Positions 27,313 to 36,449 of a stretch of DNA of 64,000 nt are shown here, piece by piece. Origin of the DNA: an uncultured Fidelibacterota bacterium (GTDB lineage Bacteria; Fidelibacterota; Marinisomatia; Marinisomatales; Marinisomataceae). Under the pieces are notes generated by a model. It did no database searches. It had not been told where the DNA came from and was given only the letters and a program-made list of their open reading frames with translations. The stretch lies in assembly GCA_902629855.1 (NCBI GenBank), contig CACOSI010000002.1, positions 108,002-172,001 on the forward strand, given 5' to 3'. Position numbers and translations under genes: made by a program. Numbering within the stretch: position 1 is the first letter of the stretch; every line of letters starts with the position of its first letter.

Positions 27313-28043
27313 TGATAAGATATAAAATTTTAATTCAATATGATGGAACAAACTATTCTGGATTTCAATCCCAAAAGAATAAAAATACCATACAAGATAA
27401 AATAGAAACTTCACTTTCGTATCTTAATAATAATAATCCTTTGAGAATTCATTCTGCAAGTAGAACAGACGCAGGTGTACATGCATTAGGACAAGTTGCA
27501 CATTTTGACCTTGAAAATGATATGCCTTCAAAAGAACTTAAAAAAGCAATAAATGCAAGATTAGATAAGGAAATTAGAATTATTGAAGTCAATAAAGTGA
27601 AAGATGATTTTCATAGTAGATTTGATGCCATTGGCAAACAATATATATATAAATGTACATTATCAAATAACCCACTTTTTTTAAATCAAAAATTTTATGT
27701 TCGAAAAATTGACTTTAGAAAATTAAATGATTGTGCAAAAATTATTATTGGAAAACATGATTTTTTATCATTTTCAAAATTTTCTGATAAAAAAAATAAT
27801 TTGTGTACAATAAAAGAATCTTTATGGGTAAATCAAGATGATAACCTATATTACTATATTAAGGGTAATAGATTCTTACATCATATGGTTAGATATCTTG
27901 TTGGGACAATGATTTCAGTATCTCAAAATAAAATTTCTTTAGATTTTTTTGAATCTTTATTGTCCAATCCTTCAAAAGATGCTAAAATTTACAAATCACC
28001 TGCAAAAGGACTATTTTTGAATGAAGTTTTTTATAAAGATTAA
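27312..28043 (+). CDS. truA: tRNA pseudouridine synthase A
   Basis: 243 residues from GTG 27312, sharing its first base with the lnt stop. TruA makes pseudouridine at positions 38-40 of tRNA anticodon stems. The catalytic Asp53 lies in SASRTDAGVHALGQVAHFD; the opening RYKILIQYDGTNYSGFQSQ and the C-terminal FLHHMVRYLVGTMI are characteristic. The 3' end overlaps the protease gene by 23 bp. Confidence 0.96.
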   Translation: MIRYKILIQYDGTNYSGFQSQKNKNTIQDKIETSLSYLNNNNPLRIHSASRTDAGVHALGQVAHFDLENDMPSKELKKAINARLDKEIRIIEVNKVKDDFHSRFDAIGKQYIYKCTLSNNPLFLNQKFYVRKIDFRKLNDCAKIIIGKHDFLSFSKFSDKKNNLCTIKESLWVNQDDNLYYYIKGNRFLHHMVRYLVGTMISVSQNKISLDFFESLLSNPSKDAKIYKSPAKGLFLNEVFYKD

Positions 28044-29106
28044 ACTAATTTTTTTATTAACATTTATTTTTTCATGTCAAAATGAAAAAACTGTTTCAAA
28101 TAATATAAGTCTTAGTAAATCTAATACAATTTCCAGCGCAATCAAGGAAGCAAGTCCTGGAGTAGTTGGTATATACAGAAATCAAGAAATTATTCAAAGA
28201 ACGTGGAGGGGATATAGAAGTATTAAACCGATTTCCTCCAATGGATCTGGTTTTCTCATAAGTAAAGATGGGTATATTATTACAAATGCACATAACATCA
28301 GAGATAACTTTGATGATCCATCATTAGTAACAAAAGATATTAAAATAAACGTGGTCATACCTGGAGGAGATTTTTATAAAGCAAATATAGTTGGAATTGA
28401 TATGATAACAGATATCGCTTTATTGAAAATTGAAGGTAATAACTTTGATTATTGTCTTTTAGGTAATTCAGATCTAGTTGAGGTTGGTGAATGGGTTGTT
28501 GCTTTAGGGAATCCAAAAAATTTATCATCTTATACACAATATCAACCAATTGCCTCTGCTGGAATTGTTAGTGCTGTCAATGCTGATTTTAATATTGATA
28601 TACAATCCGGTAAATTATTAGATAATATGATACAAACCGATGCAGCTTTGAACCCAGGTAATAGCGGAGGTCCACTTATTGACTCTAATGGAGAAGTTAT
28701 AGCAATCAATACTTTTATTAGTAATGATTCACAAAATCTTGGTTTTGCAATACCAATAAATTTTGCAAAAAAAATTGCAAATGAATTAAAACTAAAAGGT
28801 TCAATTGATAGAAGATTTTCTTTTGGTATTCAAGGCCAATCTTATGTTTATAATGATTTTAAAGACGGAAATCTTGTTAATAGGGTTGGTATAAGAGTAA
28901 ATAATGTAGATTATAATGATAGTGCAATAAATGAGGAAATTTTCAAGGGGGATATTATAGTAGCTGTTGAGGGCTACAGAGTAGAAAGTTATGAGCAAAT
29001 TCAAGCTGTATTGATTAAATTAGATTTAAGAGCTGGTGATAAAATCAGGCTCACTGTATTAAGAGAAAATGAGTTCACTCCAATAAGTATGACTTTAGGA
29101 AAATAA
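28021..29106 (+). CDS. HtrA/Deg-like trypsin-type serine protease, lipoprotein
   Basis: 361 residues. The signal peptide ends in a lipobox (FIFSC, Cys19), followed by Gln, so the protein is probably an outer-membrane-anchored lipoprotein in the periplasm and a client of Lnt encoded just upstream. The trypsin fold has the full triad: His91 (TNAHN), Asp131 (TDIALLKIEG), Ser215 (GNSGGPLID). A single PDZ-like domain (about 270-361, GIRVNNVDYNDSAINEEIFKGD, in two pieces) follows. Role: periplasmic protein quality control. A lipid anchor is unusual for HtrA, which is normally soluble or TM-anchored. Confidence 0.88.
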   Translation: MKFFIKIKLIFLLTFIFSCQNEKTVSNNISLSKSNTISSAIKEASPGVVGIYRNQEIIQRTWRGYRSIKPISSNGSGFLISKDGYIITNAHNIRDNFDDPSLVTKDIKINVVIPGGDFYKANIVGIDMITDIALLKIEGNNFDYCLLGNSDLVEVGEWVVALGNPKNLSSYTQYQPIASAGIVSAVNADFNIDIQSGKLLDNMIQTDAALNPGNSGGPLIDSNGEVIAINTFISNDSQNLGFAIPINFAKKIANELKLKGSIDRRFSFGIQGQSYVYNDFKDGNLVNRVGIRVNNVDYNDSAINEEIFKGDIIVAVEGYRVESYEQIQAVLIKLDLRAGDKIRLTVLRENEFTPISMTLGK

Positions 29107-29384
29107 TGAAAAATAGAAGTTTAAAAATAGTAATTTTTGGTTTATGTACAGGCGCATTAATGGGTACAATGTTGGGAAATATTTTTTCATTTCTTCTTCC
29201 TGAAGGAAGTGCAGTCAAACAATTTTTTTTAACATCAATTAATTTTACTTTTGGATCTATGAATAGCGATTATCTTCTAGATTTAGGCATAATTATTATT
29301 GATTTTGGATTCATACTTAAATTTAATGTTTGTAGTATTATTGGTTTTGGGATTGCATATTATTTATTAAAATACTTTAGATAA
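29106..29384 (+). CDS. DUF4321-family small membrane protein
   Basis: 92 residues with two or three hydrophobic segments. The pattern GALMGTMLGNIFSFLLPEGS, then VKQFFLTS and DFGFILKFNVCSIIGFGIAYYL matches DUF4321, a small membrane family of unknown function found in Firmicutes and FCB-group bacteria, often near tat or lipoprotein genes. Its ATG overlaps the protease stop codon (TAATG), and tatA follows 14 bp later, which hints at a link to export or envelope work, but no activity is known. Confidence 0.75.
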   Translation: MKNRSLKIVIFGLCTGALMGTMLGNIFSFLLPEGSAVKQFFLTSINFTFGSMNSDYLLDLGIIIIDFGFILKFNVCSIIGFGIAYYLLKYFR

Positions 29385-29398
29385 CAAATGAGGTTTAC

Positions 29399-29575
29399 AT
29401 GTTTAATTTAGGAACTGGCGAATTAGTACTAATTTTTTTAATTCTTTTATTATTGTTTGGTGGAAAAAGACTTCCAGGAATTGCCCGAGGTTTTGCAAAG
29501 TCGCTTAGGGAGTTTAGAGGAGCATTAAATGATACAAAAGAAGAAATTGAAAAATCTGATCATTCAGAAAAATAA
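29399..29575 (+). CDS. tatA: Sec-independent protein translocase TatA/E
   Basis: 58 residues. A short N-terminal membrane helix (GELVLIFLILLLLFG, residues 7-21) is followed by the hinge Gly pair and an amphipathic helix (GKRLPGIARGFAKSLREFRG), then an acidic-basic polar tail: the TatA layout. TatA oligomers open the membrane for folded proteins carrying twin-Arg signals. An AGG Shine-Dalgarno is 6 bp upstream. tatC is not in the window. TatB is unlikely because the tail is very short. Confidence 0.92.
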   Translation: MFNLGTGELVLIFLILLLLFGGKRLPGIARGFAKSLREFRGALNDTKEEIEKSDHSEK

Positions 29576-29581
29576 ATTTGA

Positions 29582-30937
29582 ATGAATCTATCATCATCTC
29601 TTAAGGATAAACTTTTATCTGAAAAGGATAAAGTTTTAAATAGCAAAAGTAATTCGGTAATAAGAACAAGATTTTCTAAAGTTAAAAATGATAAAATAGG
29701 TAACGGTATTTTATCAAATAAGAGTTTTTTAATAAAAGATAATATTGCTATAAAGAATGAAAAACTTACTTGTTGCTCAAATATTCTTAAAGGCTATATA
29801 TCACCTTTTAGTGCAACAGTTATTGATAAAATTATTGAAAATGGTGGATTAATTACAGGGCAAACCAATTGTGATGAGTTTGCTATGGGTTCTTCATCAG
29901 AATATTCAATTTTTGGTCCAGTTAAAAACCCGCACAATGAAAAGCTTGTCGCTGGAGGATCGAGTGGAGGATCAGCTGCAGCTGTAGCCGAAAATCTTTC
30001 TGATATATCGTTAGGATCAGATACTGGAGGTTCGGTGCGGCAACCTGCTGCATTCTGCGGTATATATGGTTTTAAGCCAACCTATGGAAGAATTTCTAGG
30101 TACGGATTGGTTTCACATGCATCTTCTTTTGATACAATTGGTATAATGTCTAAAAAATTAGATGATATTATTAAAACTTTTTATGTTGTATCTGGAAAAG
30201 ATCCTAAAGACTCAACATCAGTAGATCATAAAAAAGAATCATTAAAAAATTTATCAAAAAAATCATTACCAAAAACTGTTGGTGTAATAAAAGATGATAT
30301 TTTGAATTCTATTGATGTAGAAATTAAAGACAGGTATTTATTTTTAGTGAGTAATTTGAAAGAAAGTGGAGTTAAAATTAAAGAAATAGATCTTCCATTT
30401 TTTAAACACGTTATACCAACTTATTATGTTTTAACAATGGCCGAAGCATCATCTAATCTATCAAGATATGATGGTATTAGATATGGAAATAGGTCTTCTA
30501 GTAAAGATTTGAATCAGTTGTATGTTGAAACTAGATCAAAAGGATTTTCAGATGAAGTCAAAAGGAGAATTATGACTGGTACATATGTTTTATCTTCAGG
30601 CTATTATGATGCTTATTTTTCTAAGGCTCTTAAGGTCAGAAGGCTCATTAAAAAATCATACAATCAACTTTTTAAATCTACTGACTCAATTTTATTACCT
30701 TCTACTCCTGAATTGCCTTTTAAAATTGAGGATAGAAGTAAAGATCCAATGAAAATGTATTTTGCTGACATTTTTACAGTTACTTCAAATCTTGTTGGAA
30801 ATCCTGCTCTCAATATACCATGTGGATTCTCTAAAAAAGACCTTCCAATTGGGTTGCAAATAATATCTAATTCTTTCAATGAGGAAACTTTATTTAATTT
30901 TGCACATTCATTGAAAGAAAGAAATATTTTTGATTAA
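29582..30937 (+). CDS. gatA: Asp-tRNA(Asn)/Glu-tRNA(Gln) amidotransferase subunit A
   Basis: 451 residues of the amidase-signature family. GatA releases ammonia from glutamine for conversion of Glu-tRNA(Gln) and/or Asp-tRNA(Asn). The Ser-cisSer-Lys triad can be placed as Lys52 (LIKDNIA), Ser127 (AGGSSGGSAA) and Ser151 (GSDTGGSVRQP); the spacings 75 and 24 equal those in S. aureus GatA. TNCDEFAMGSSSEYS is GatA-specific. The N-terminus is about 27 residues shorter than usual, trimming the region that contacts GatC. gatB and gatC are elsewhere. Confidence 0.92.
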   Translation: MNLSSSLKDKLLSEKDKVLNSKSNSVIRTRFSKVKNDKIGNGILSNKSFLIKDNIAIKNEKLTCCSNILKGYISPFSATVIDKIIENGGLITGQTNCDEFAMGSSSEYSIFGPVKNPHNEKLVAGGSSGGSAAAVAENLSDISLGSDTGGSVRQPAAFCGIYGFKPTYGRISRYGLVSHASSFDTIGIMSKKLDDIIKTFYVVSGKDPKDSTSVDHKKESLKNLSKKSLPKTVGVIKDDILNSIDVEIKDRYLFLVSNLKESGVKIKEIDLPFFKHVIPTYYVLTMAEASSNLSRYDGIRYGNRSSSKDLNQLYVETRSKGFSDEVKRRIMTGTYVLSSGYYDAYFSKALKVRRLIKKSYNQLFKSTDSILLPSTPELPFKIEDRSKDPMKMYFADIFTVTSNLVGNPALNIPCGFSKKDLPIGLQIISNSFNEETLFNFAHSLKERNIFD

Positions 30938-30942
30938 AGTTA

Positions 30943-31908
30943 ATGGAATTTTTAAATCCAAATTTTTTACTATTAGTACCAATTTTTATTGGGCTCCAAA
31001 TTCTAGCATATTTTATAAAGAAAAATAAATTTTATTTTCAGGTTTCTCATTTGAACTCCTTAAAAAGAGAATTCGGTTCAAGAGGTAATCTTATTGTATT
31101 ATTTATAAAGAGCCTTTTCTCTATTTCTATAATTTTTTTAATTATTGCTTTAGCTAGACCTCGTATTTCTTCTGTAAATGAGGATGTAAATATTCAAGTA
31201 ATTGATATTATCCTTGCATTGGATACTAGCAGTAGCATGTTAGCTGAAGATTTTAAACCTAACAGGTTAGAGGCTGTTAAAGCTGCTGCTAATGACTTTA
31301 TAATTAACAGAAAAACCGATAGAATAGGTTTATTGGTTTTTGGTAAAGAGACATTTATACAATGTCCATTAACAATTGACTATAATGTACTTACCAATTT
31401 ATTGTCTGAAGTTACAGTTGTTGAGCCTAAATATGATGGAACAGCTATTGGAATTGCAATAGCTAATGCAGTTAATAGACTCAGAAATAGTGACTCTGAA
31501 AACAAAGTTATTATTCTATTGTCAGATGGAAGCAATAACTCAGGAGAAATAGATCCGATTTCTGCAGCAAAGATTGCCAGTGAATATAATATCAAAATTT
31601 ATACTATAGGAGCTGGTACAATGGCTAATATAACATCCATTCCTGGAAGAGGGCTCGTTCGAAACGAAATAGATGAAAAGACATTAAAAGGCATTGCAAA
31701 TGAAACGGGAGCAAAATATTTTAGAGCAACAAATAAAAAAAGTCTTGAGGGTATTTATTCTGAAATTGATGAATTAGAGAAATCTGAAATTACAATTAAT
31801 TATTATTCGACTTATAAAGAAATATATATATGGTTTTTGATTTCTGGATTTTCTTTTTTAATGATAAGTGAATTAATGAGAATAATTTATTTTAGAAAGG
31901 TAATATGA
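30943..31908 (+). CDS. batA: BatA, membrane-anchored von Willebrand A protein
   Basis: 321 residues. Two N-terminal hydrophobic segments (about 6-24 and 50-70), with ARPRISS after the second, then a VWA domain with an intact MIDAS motif DTSSS (94-98) and the later Thr and Asp (DGTAIG; LLSDGSNNSG), then a C-terminal membrane helix (about 290-312). BatA belongs to the Bacteroides aerotolerance operon; the proteins form periplasmic, membrane-bound complexes linked to oxidative-stress tolerance, with an unsettled mechanism. It starts 5 bp after gatA; the usual upstream moxR ATPase and DUF58 gene are missing here. Confidence 0.92.
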   Translation: MEFLNPNFLLLVPIFIGLQILAYFIKKNKFYFQVSHLNSLKREFGSRGNLIVLFIKSLFSISIIFLIIALARPRISSVNEDVNIQVIDIILALDTSSSMLAEDFKPNRLEAVKAAANDFIINRKTDRIGLLVFGKETFIQCPLTIDYNVLTNLLSEVTVVEPKYDGTAIGIAIANAVNRLRNSDSENKVIILLSDGSNNSGEIDPISAAKIASEYNIKIYTIGAGTMANITSIPGRGLVRNEIDEKTLKGIANETGAKYFRATNKKSLEGIYSEIDELEKSEITINYYSTYKEIYIWFLISGFSFLMISELMRIIYFRKVI

Positions 31909-32894
31909 CATTTGAATACTTAAATATTGCAAGTTATTGTCTAATAATTTATTTGATTGTTTTGATTTTTTCAAAATTAAGATCTTATAAGAAAAATATT
32001 TTTGGAAAAAAGTTTGAGAAAAAGTTTTATGAAGTTTTATTTCAAGGAAGTCTTTTCAATATGAAATCTAAATATATCTTAAGAAATATTGGCATTATTA
32101 TACTTATTTTTTCTTTAACTGGTTTAAAAACAGGAGTTACTGTTAAGCCCGTTGAGAGAAAAGGTGTAGATATAATTTTTTGCGTAGATGTTTCCTTGAG
32201 CATGAATGCTGAGGATATTAAGCCTTCCAGGTTAAATAAGGTAAAATTTGAATTAACAAAAATTATTGAAAATTTAGAGGGAGATAGAGTTGGTATTGTA
32301 GTTTTTTCAGGATCAAATTTCTTATATTTACCTTTAACAATGGATTATGATGCAGCAAAACTATTTACAAAAAGCATCGATACAAATATGATTTCTTCAA
32401 GGGGAACAGAAATTTCATCAGCAATTCAGACATCTATTGAAGCGTTTAAAGATGAGGGTAAACAACAAAAAATGATATTTTTATTATCAGATGGCGAAGA
32501 TCATGGTGAAAATAGTTTTGAAGAAATAAAAAAAATAACTAAAGATAAAGTAAATATTTTTGTCGTAGCTGTTGGTAGTTCTAAAGGCTCATTAATACCG
32601 AAGAGTAAAAAACAAAAAACATTTATTTCGGACGAAGAAGGTCAATTGGTAATTTCAAAAGTTAATCTGGAATTTCTTGATAAAATAGCAAAAATAGGTA
32701 ATGGGAGATTACTAAGAATTTCAAAAAGCGAACCTGTTAGTGAAGAAATAATAGAAATTGTATCTCAAGGAGAAAATGCGCTTATAAATTCATTCGAATT
32801 TTCAGAATATGAACAAAAATTTCAGTATCCTTTAGTTTTAAGTATAATTTTCTTAGTATTATCTACTCTAATACCTGCAGGAAGATCGAAATGA
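31905..32894 (+). CDS. batB: BatB, membrane-anchored von Willebrand A protein
   Basis: 329 residues and paralogous to BatA, with membrane segments near 8-24 and 59-75, the MIDAS DVSLS (95-99) followed by MNAEDIKPSRL, SSRGTEI and LLSDGEDHGE, and a C-terminal membrane helix ending at IPAGRSK. Both VWA proteins keep metal-binding residues, so both should bind ligands or partners. Its ATG overlaps the batA stop by 4 bp, and batC overlaps its stop by 4 bp, consistent with stoichiometric assembly. Confidence 0.92.
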   Translation: MTFEYLNIASYCLIIYLIVLIFSKLRSYKKNIFGKKFEKKFYEVLFQGSLFNMKSKYILRNIGIIILIFSLTGLKTGVTVKPVERKGVDIIFCVDVSLSMNAEDIKPSRLNKVKFELTKIIENLEGDRVGIVVFSGSNFLYLPLTMDYDAAKLFTKSIDTNMISSRGTEISSAIQTSIEAFKDEGKQQKMIFLLSDGEDHGENSFEEIKKITKDKVNIFVVAVGSSKGSLIPKSKKQKTFISDEEGQLVISKVNLEFLDKIAKIGNGRLLRISKSEPVSEEIIEIVSQGENALINSFEFSEYEQKFQYPLVLSIIFLVLSTLIPAGRSK

Positions 32895-33613
32895 AAAAAA
32901 TAATAATTATTTTTGTTACAATTTCTACAATTTTTAGTCAAGATTTAGGAAAAAAAATGATCGAGAACGAAGATTTTACATCTGCTCTCATTTATTATAA
33001 GAAACTTCTAAGAGAAAATAACAATTTACCAAAAGAGGATATTCTTTTTAATATTGCATCTATTTATTCACTACTTGATAGCACTGAAGTTGCTGAAAAA
33101 TATTTCAATTTATCAAATCAAGATTCGATTATTTCAACAGCTGATTTAAACTATAATCATGGAAATTTATTATATCGCAATAAGAGACTTACAGAAAGCT
33201 TGTCTTTATTCAAAGAAGCTTTGTTAAAAAATCCAGAAGATAAAGATGCTAGAATTAATTATGAAATAGTAAAAAATGAGATTGAAAATAATAAAACTAG
33301 TCAGCAAGATGAAAACAGCAAAAAAGACAAAGAAGAATCAGATAACAAAAAAGAAAAAAATAAAGATGATTCAGACAAAAAAAAGAATAAAGATGATAAG
33401 TCAAATAATTCAAAAAATGATCCTCAAGTAAATGACCAGAACGATGGCCCAAAAGATAACAATCAAGATAATAAAACAGATAAAAATGAAAATAAGCAAA
33501 TTAGAAATGATCAAAGTTCTGAAAATATTTTAAATGCTTTAAAAGAAAACGAAAAAGTTAATAAAAAAAGAAAACAAAAAAGATATTCAAATACATCAGG
33601 TAAGCAGTGGTAA
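32891..33613 (+). CDS. batC: BatC, secreted TPR protein with low-complexity tail
   Basis: 240 residues. Signal peptide MKKIIIIFVTISTIFS followed by Gln. TPR-like helices fill residues 20-125 (the clearest repeat ends LLYRNKRLTESLSLFKEALL). Next comes a charged, probably disordered stretch rich in Lys, Asp and Asn (about 128-205). The end SENILNALKENEKVNKKRKQ and a closing KQW are typical of BatC. It probably scaffolds the Bat complex in the periplasm. It overlaps batB by 4 bp and batD by 7 bp. Confidence 0.88.
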   Translation: MKKIIIIFVTISTIFSQDLGKKMIENEDFTSALIYYKKLLRENNNLPKEDILFNIASIYSLLDSTEVAEKYFNLSNQDSIISTADLNYNHGNLLYRNKRLTESLSLFKEALLKNPEDKDARINYEIVKNEIENNKTSQQDENSKKDKEESDNKKEKNKDDSDKKKNKDDKSNNSKNDPQVNDQNDGPKDNNQDNKTDKNENKQIRNDQSSENILNALKENEKVNKKRKQKRYSNTSGKQW

Positions 33614-35310
33614 GAATATTTATAATTTATTTACTTTTTTCAAATATTTTTTCTCAAGAATTAACATCTTCAGTTAGTAGTAATGAAATTAATTTAACTG
33701 AATCTATTATTTATACGATTAAAATTAACGATATTGAAGTCAATCCCGAGGTTAATTTAGAAAAATTAGAAAATAGCTTTTCAATTATAGCTGGACCTAA
33801 TATCGGAAGTGAATATCGCTATGTAAACGGAGAAAGATCTTCTTCAAGATCCATTTCTTGGACTTTAATACCTAAAAAGCAAGGCAAACTAATCATTCCT
33901 CCAATGGAGGTAAAAATTGGTAATGACAGATTATTTACAAAAGAATTTGAAATTCAGGTATCTAAACAAGATATAGATAAAAGTACAAAAGATTTAATAC
34001 TTGAGGTAAAGATTGATAAAACTGATGTTGTTATTGGAGAGCAGATTGTGATTTCATATAAGTTTTATACACGAATAGCTTCTAAAGTAATTTCAACAGA
34101 ATTTCCAAAGTATAAGAATTTTTGGACAGAGAAATTATTTGATCCAACAGGAACTCAAATAAATCCAGAAAGCTGGGAAGATGTTGAAATAGATGGATAC
34201 AACTACAAGGCTTTAAAACTTTATGAAGTATCTATATTTCCTTTAGAAGAAGGCGTATTTGAACTTGATTCGATGATAATGAAAGTTGAAACAAAAGAAA
34301 AAGATCCATCTTTTAATAGGTTATTTTGGAATGATCCTTTTTTTGATACTTTTTCGCAATATACCAGTGCAAGAATTTTAGTATCTGATCCTTTAACTGT
34401 AAAGGTTTCTTCATTAAAAAATATACCAGAAAATTTTTCTGGCGCTGTTGGATCATTTAATTTGACTTCTTCAATTTCAGATGAAAAAATTGAAGAAGGA
34501 ATACCTGCAATTTTTACTCTCAAGCTTAATGGTAGTGGTAATTTAAAAAATATCGGTAGACCTCAAGTTACTTTTCCTGAAAAAATTGAGGTATTTGAAG
34601 GTGAAACTATTATAGAAAAAAATATATCAGACAAATCTTCTGGTTCAATACAGTGGAAATATAATTTAATTCCTCGAAAAAGTGGAAATTTCAAGGTAGG
34701 AACTATATCATTGCCGTACTACAGCCCAAAATTTAAGAAGTGGTCTTATGCACTATCAAATGAAGTTAATTTTGAGGTTTACGAAAGCACTCTTTTCGAT
34801 GATAAGGATAAGTCTCTGGTAGATTCATCTGGAAGCGCACTTAAATTTATAAGAATGCAGCCCCAAAAATGGATTAAAATAGCCTCTAATAATTACAACA
34901 AAAGTATTTTGTCTCTCTTTATTCTAAGTTTCATTTTTATAATTCTACCTTTTTTTAAAAACACATTTAAAATAATGACAAAAAGAATTTTAAATTCTTT
35001 AGATAGAAAAAAATCTATTAAACTTGCTAAAAAAAATATAAGAAACTCAAAGTCAATTTTGATAGATGGTCCCAAAATTATTTTAAGATTTTTTTATTTA
35101 AAGAAAAAAATACATTCGGAAAACTTTGATATCACATTTATAAAAGATGAAGCAAAGAAATTCTTAAAAAATGAAGATTTAATATTTTTAAATGATTTTT
35201 TAGATAAATGTAAAGAACAAACTTTTTCAAATGTGAATTATGATAATGGTAGTGACGATTTAAAGATTGAATTAATCAAATTTTTAGAAAGGATTGACTT
35301 ATATGTTTAA
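33607..35310 (+). CDS. batD: BatD, secreted/membrane-anchored oxygen-tolerance protein
   Basis: 567 residues from GTG 33607. Signal peptide MVRIFIIYLLFSNIFS followed by Gln. BatD-type repeated beta-sandwich domains fill the periplasmic part: SSNEINLTESIIYTIKIND, WTLIPKKQGKLIIPPMEVKI near 100, EVKIDKTDVVIGEQIVISY near 140, and IPRKSGNFKVGTISLPYYSP near 350. A membrane helix (about 430-450, LSLFILSFIFIILPFF) and a basic cytoplasmic tail follow. Length and order fit BatD in the aerotolerance operon. The 3' end overlaps batE by 8 bp. Confidence 0.9.
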   Translation: MVRIFIIYLLFSNIFSQELTSSVSSNEINLTESIIYTIKINDIEVNPEVNLEKLENSFSIIAGPNIGSEYRYVNGERSSSRSISWTLIPKKQGKLIIPPMEVKIGNDRLFTKEFEIQVSKQDIDKSTKDLILEVKIDKTDVVIGEQIVISYKFYTRIASKVISTEFPKYKNFWTEKLFDPTGTQINPESWEDVEIDGYNYKALKLYEVSIFPLEEGVFELDSMIMKVETKEKDPSFNRLFWNDPFFDTFSQYTSARILVSDPLTVKVSSLKNIPENFSGAVGSFNLTSSISDEKIEEGIPAIFTLKLNGSGNLKNIGRPQVTFPEKIEVFEGETIIEKNISDKSSGSIQWKYNLIPRKSGNFKVGTISLPYYSPKFKKWSYALSNEVNFEVYESTLFDDKDKSLVDSSGSALKFIRMQPQKWIKIASNNYNKSILSLFILSFIFIILPFFKNTFKIMTKRILNSLDRKKSIKLAKKNIRNSKSILIDGPKIILRFFYLKKKIHSENFDITFIKDEAKKFLKNEDLIFLNDFLDKCKEQTFSNVNYDNGSDDLKIELIKFLERIDLYV

Positions 35311-36043
35311 ATTATTTTTTATTATAATTCAACTTCAAGCTATAGTTTTAACGCAAGACATAGATACTTTATTTGATCTTGCTAATGAAAGCTATATCAA
35401 AAAAAACTTTCTGGAATCATCAAAAACTTATGAATTAATTTTAAAAGAAGGGTATCACTCAACTGATTTATATATGAATTTGGGCAATTCATATTATTTT
35501 TTAGAAGAATTTGGTAATTCAAGATGGTCTTATGAAATGGGTATGAAATTAAGTCCATTTGATAAAGATCTTATATACAACTATGATAAATTAATTAAAT
35601 CAGTGACAAATGTAATTGAGCCTCCAAAAAATAATCTTTTAGATTTTATAAAATTTTTTTTACAATCTTTTTCTTTAAATATGTTTGTTTTTTCTACTGT
35701 ATGCTTTTTTTTCATTTTCTCATTTCTTACTTTTTTATATAAAATTTTAAAAGTGAATTTTATTAAAGTATTATCATATATTTTATTATCTCTTCTTGTT
35801 GTTAATATCCTGCTTGTTTTCACAAAAAAAGTTTGGGATCAAAATAACAAATTTGTTATTGTTATTAAGGATGAAACATCAATTTTTTCAGCACCTTATT
35901 TAAATAATTCAATTCAGTCTTCAACGCTTTATGATGGTAATAAGGTAAAAGTGAACCAAGAAACAAACCTATGGCTGGAAATTAGCACATTTGATGGAAG
36001 AAAAGGTTGGATAAGAACTGAGGATATAAGAAATTTAGATTAA
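35303..36043 (+). CDS. batE: BatE, TPR protein with membrane helices and SH3-like domain
   Basis: 246 residues from ATG 35303, chosen over TTG 35294 because AAAGGA (35288-35293) is well spaced for it. Signal peptide ending IVLT before Gln; TPR-like helices at about 20-95 (YMNLGNSYYFLEEFGNSRWS); two hydrophobic segments near 110-135 and 145-165; then a C-terminal SH3-like domain (about 175-246, with LYDGNKVKVNQETNLWLEIS and GRKGWIRTEDI). This layout is that of BatE. It precedes a SPOR gene by 1 bp. Confidence 0.88.
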   Translation: MFKLFFIIIQLQAIVLTQDIDTLFDLANESYIKKNFLESSKTYELILKEGYHSTDLYMNLGNSYYFLEEFGNSRWSYEMGMKLSPFDKDLIYNYDKLIKSVTNVIEPPKNNLLDFIKFFLQSFSLNMFVFSTVCFFFIFSFLTFLYKILKVNFIKVLSYILLSLLVVNILLVFTKKVWDQNNKFVIVIKDETSIFSAPYLNNSIQSSTLYDGNKVKVNQETNLWLEISTFDGRKGWIRTEDIRNLD

Positions 36044-36044
36044 T

Positions 36045-36449
36045 ATGAAATTATTTATTGTATTATTGTTTTCAAGTTTAGTTTTATCACAGAATCAGAT
36101 TAAACCAAGTGATTTTGATGATAAGATTCCTGATTTACCAAAAGTATCGTTACCCGTAATTGATGATAATATGGAGCAAGAAATCAAAGAAGAAGAAAAT
36201 AAATTTGTTAAAGGATATAGAGTTCAAATATCTATTTCACAAAATGAAAATGAACTTATTATTATAAAAAACAAACTGGAAGGTTTAATAAAAGACAAGC
36301 TTTATATCAATTTTGAATTACCAAATTTTAAATTAAGAGCTGGCGATTTTATTAGTCGAAAAGAAGCTGAGCAGCTTCAAGTAAAGTTGGTTCGATTAGG
36401 ATATAGAACGTCTTGGGTCGTGCCTACACTTATTGAAATGGAATCTTAA
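36045..36449 (+). CDS. Secreted SPOR-domain protein
   Basis: 134 residues. Signal peptide MKLFIVLLFSSLVLS followed by Gln; a Pro/Asp-rich linker; then a single SPOR domain (about 58-128: GYRVQISISQNENELIIIKN, then PNFKLRAGDFISRKEAEQLQ and GYRTSWVV). SPOR domains bind denuded peptidoglycan at division sites, so the protein probably sits in the periplasm at septal wall. Its stop shares a base with the yebC ATG (TAATG). Its partner and precise role are unknown. Confidence 0.82.
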   Translation: MKLFIVLLFSSLVLSQNQIKPSDFDDKIPDLPKVSLPVIDDNMEQEIKEEENKFVKGYRVQISISQNENELIIIKNKLEGLIKDKLYINFELPNFKLRAGDFISRKEAEQLQVKLVRLGYRTSWVVPTLIEMES

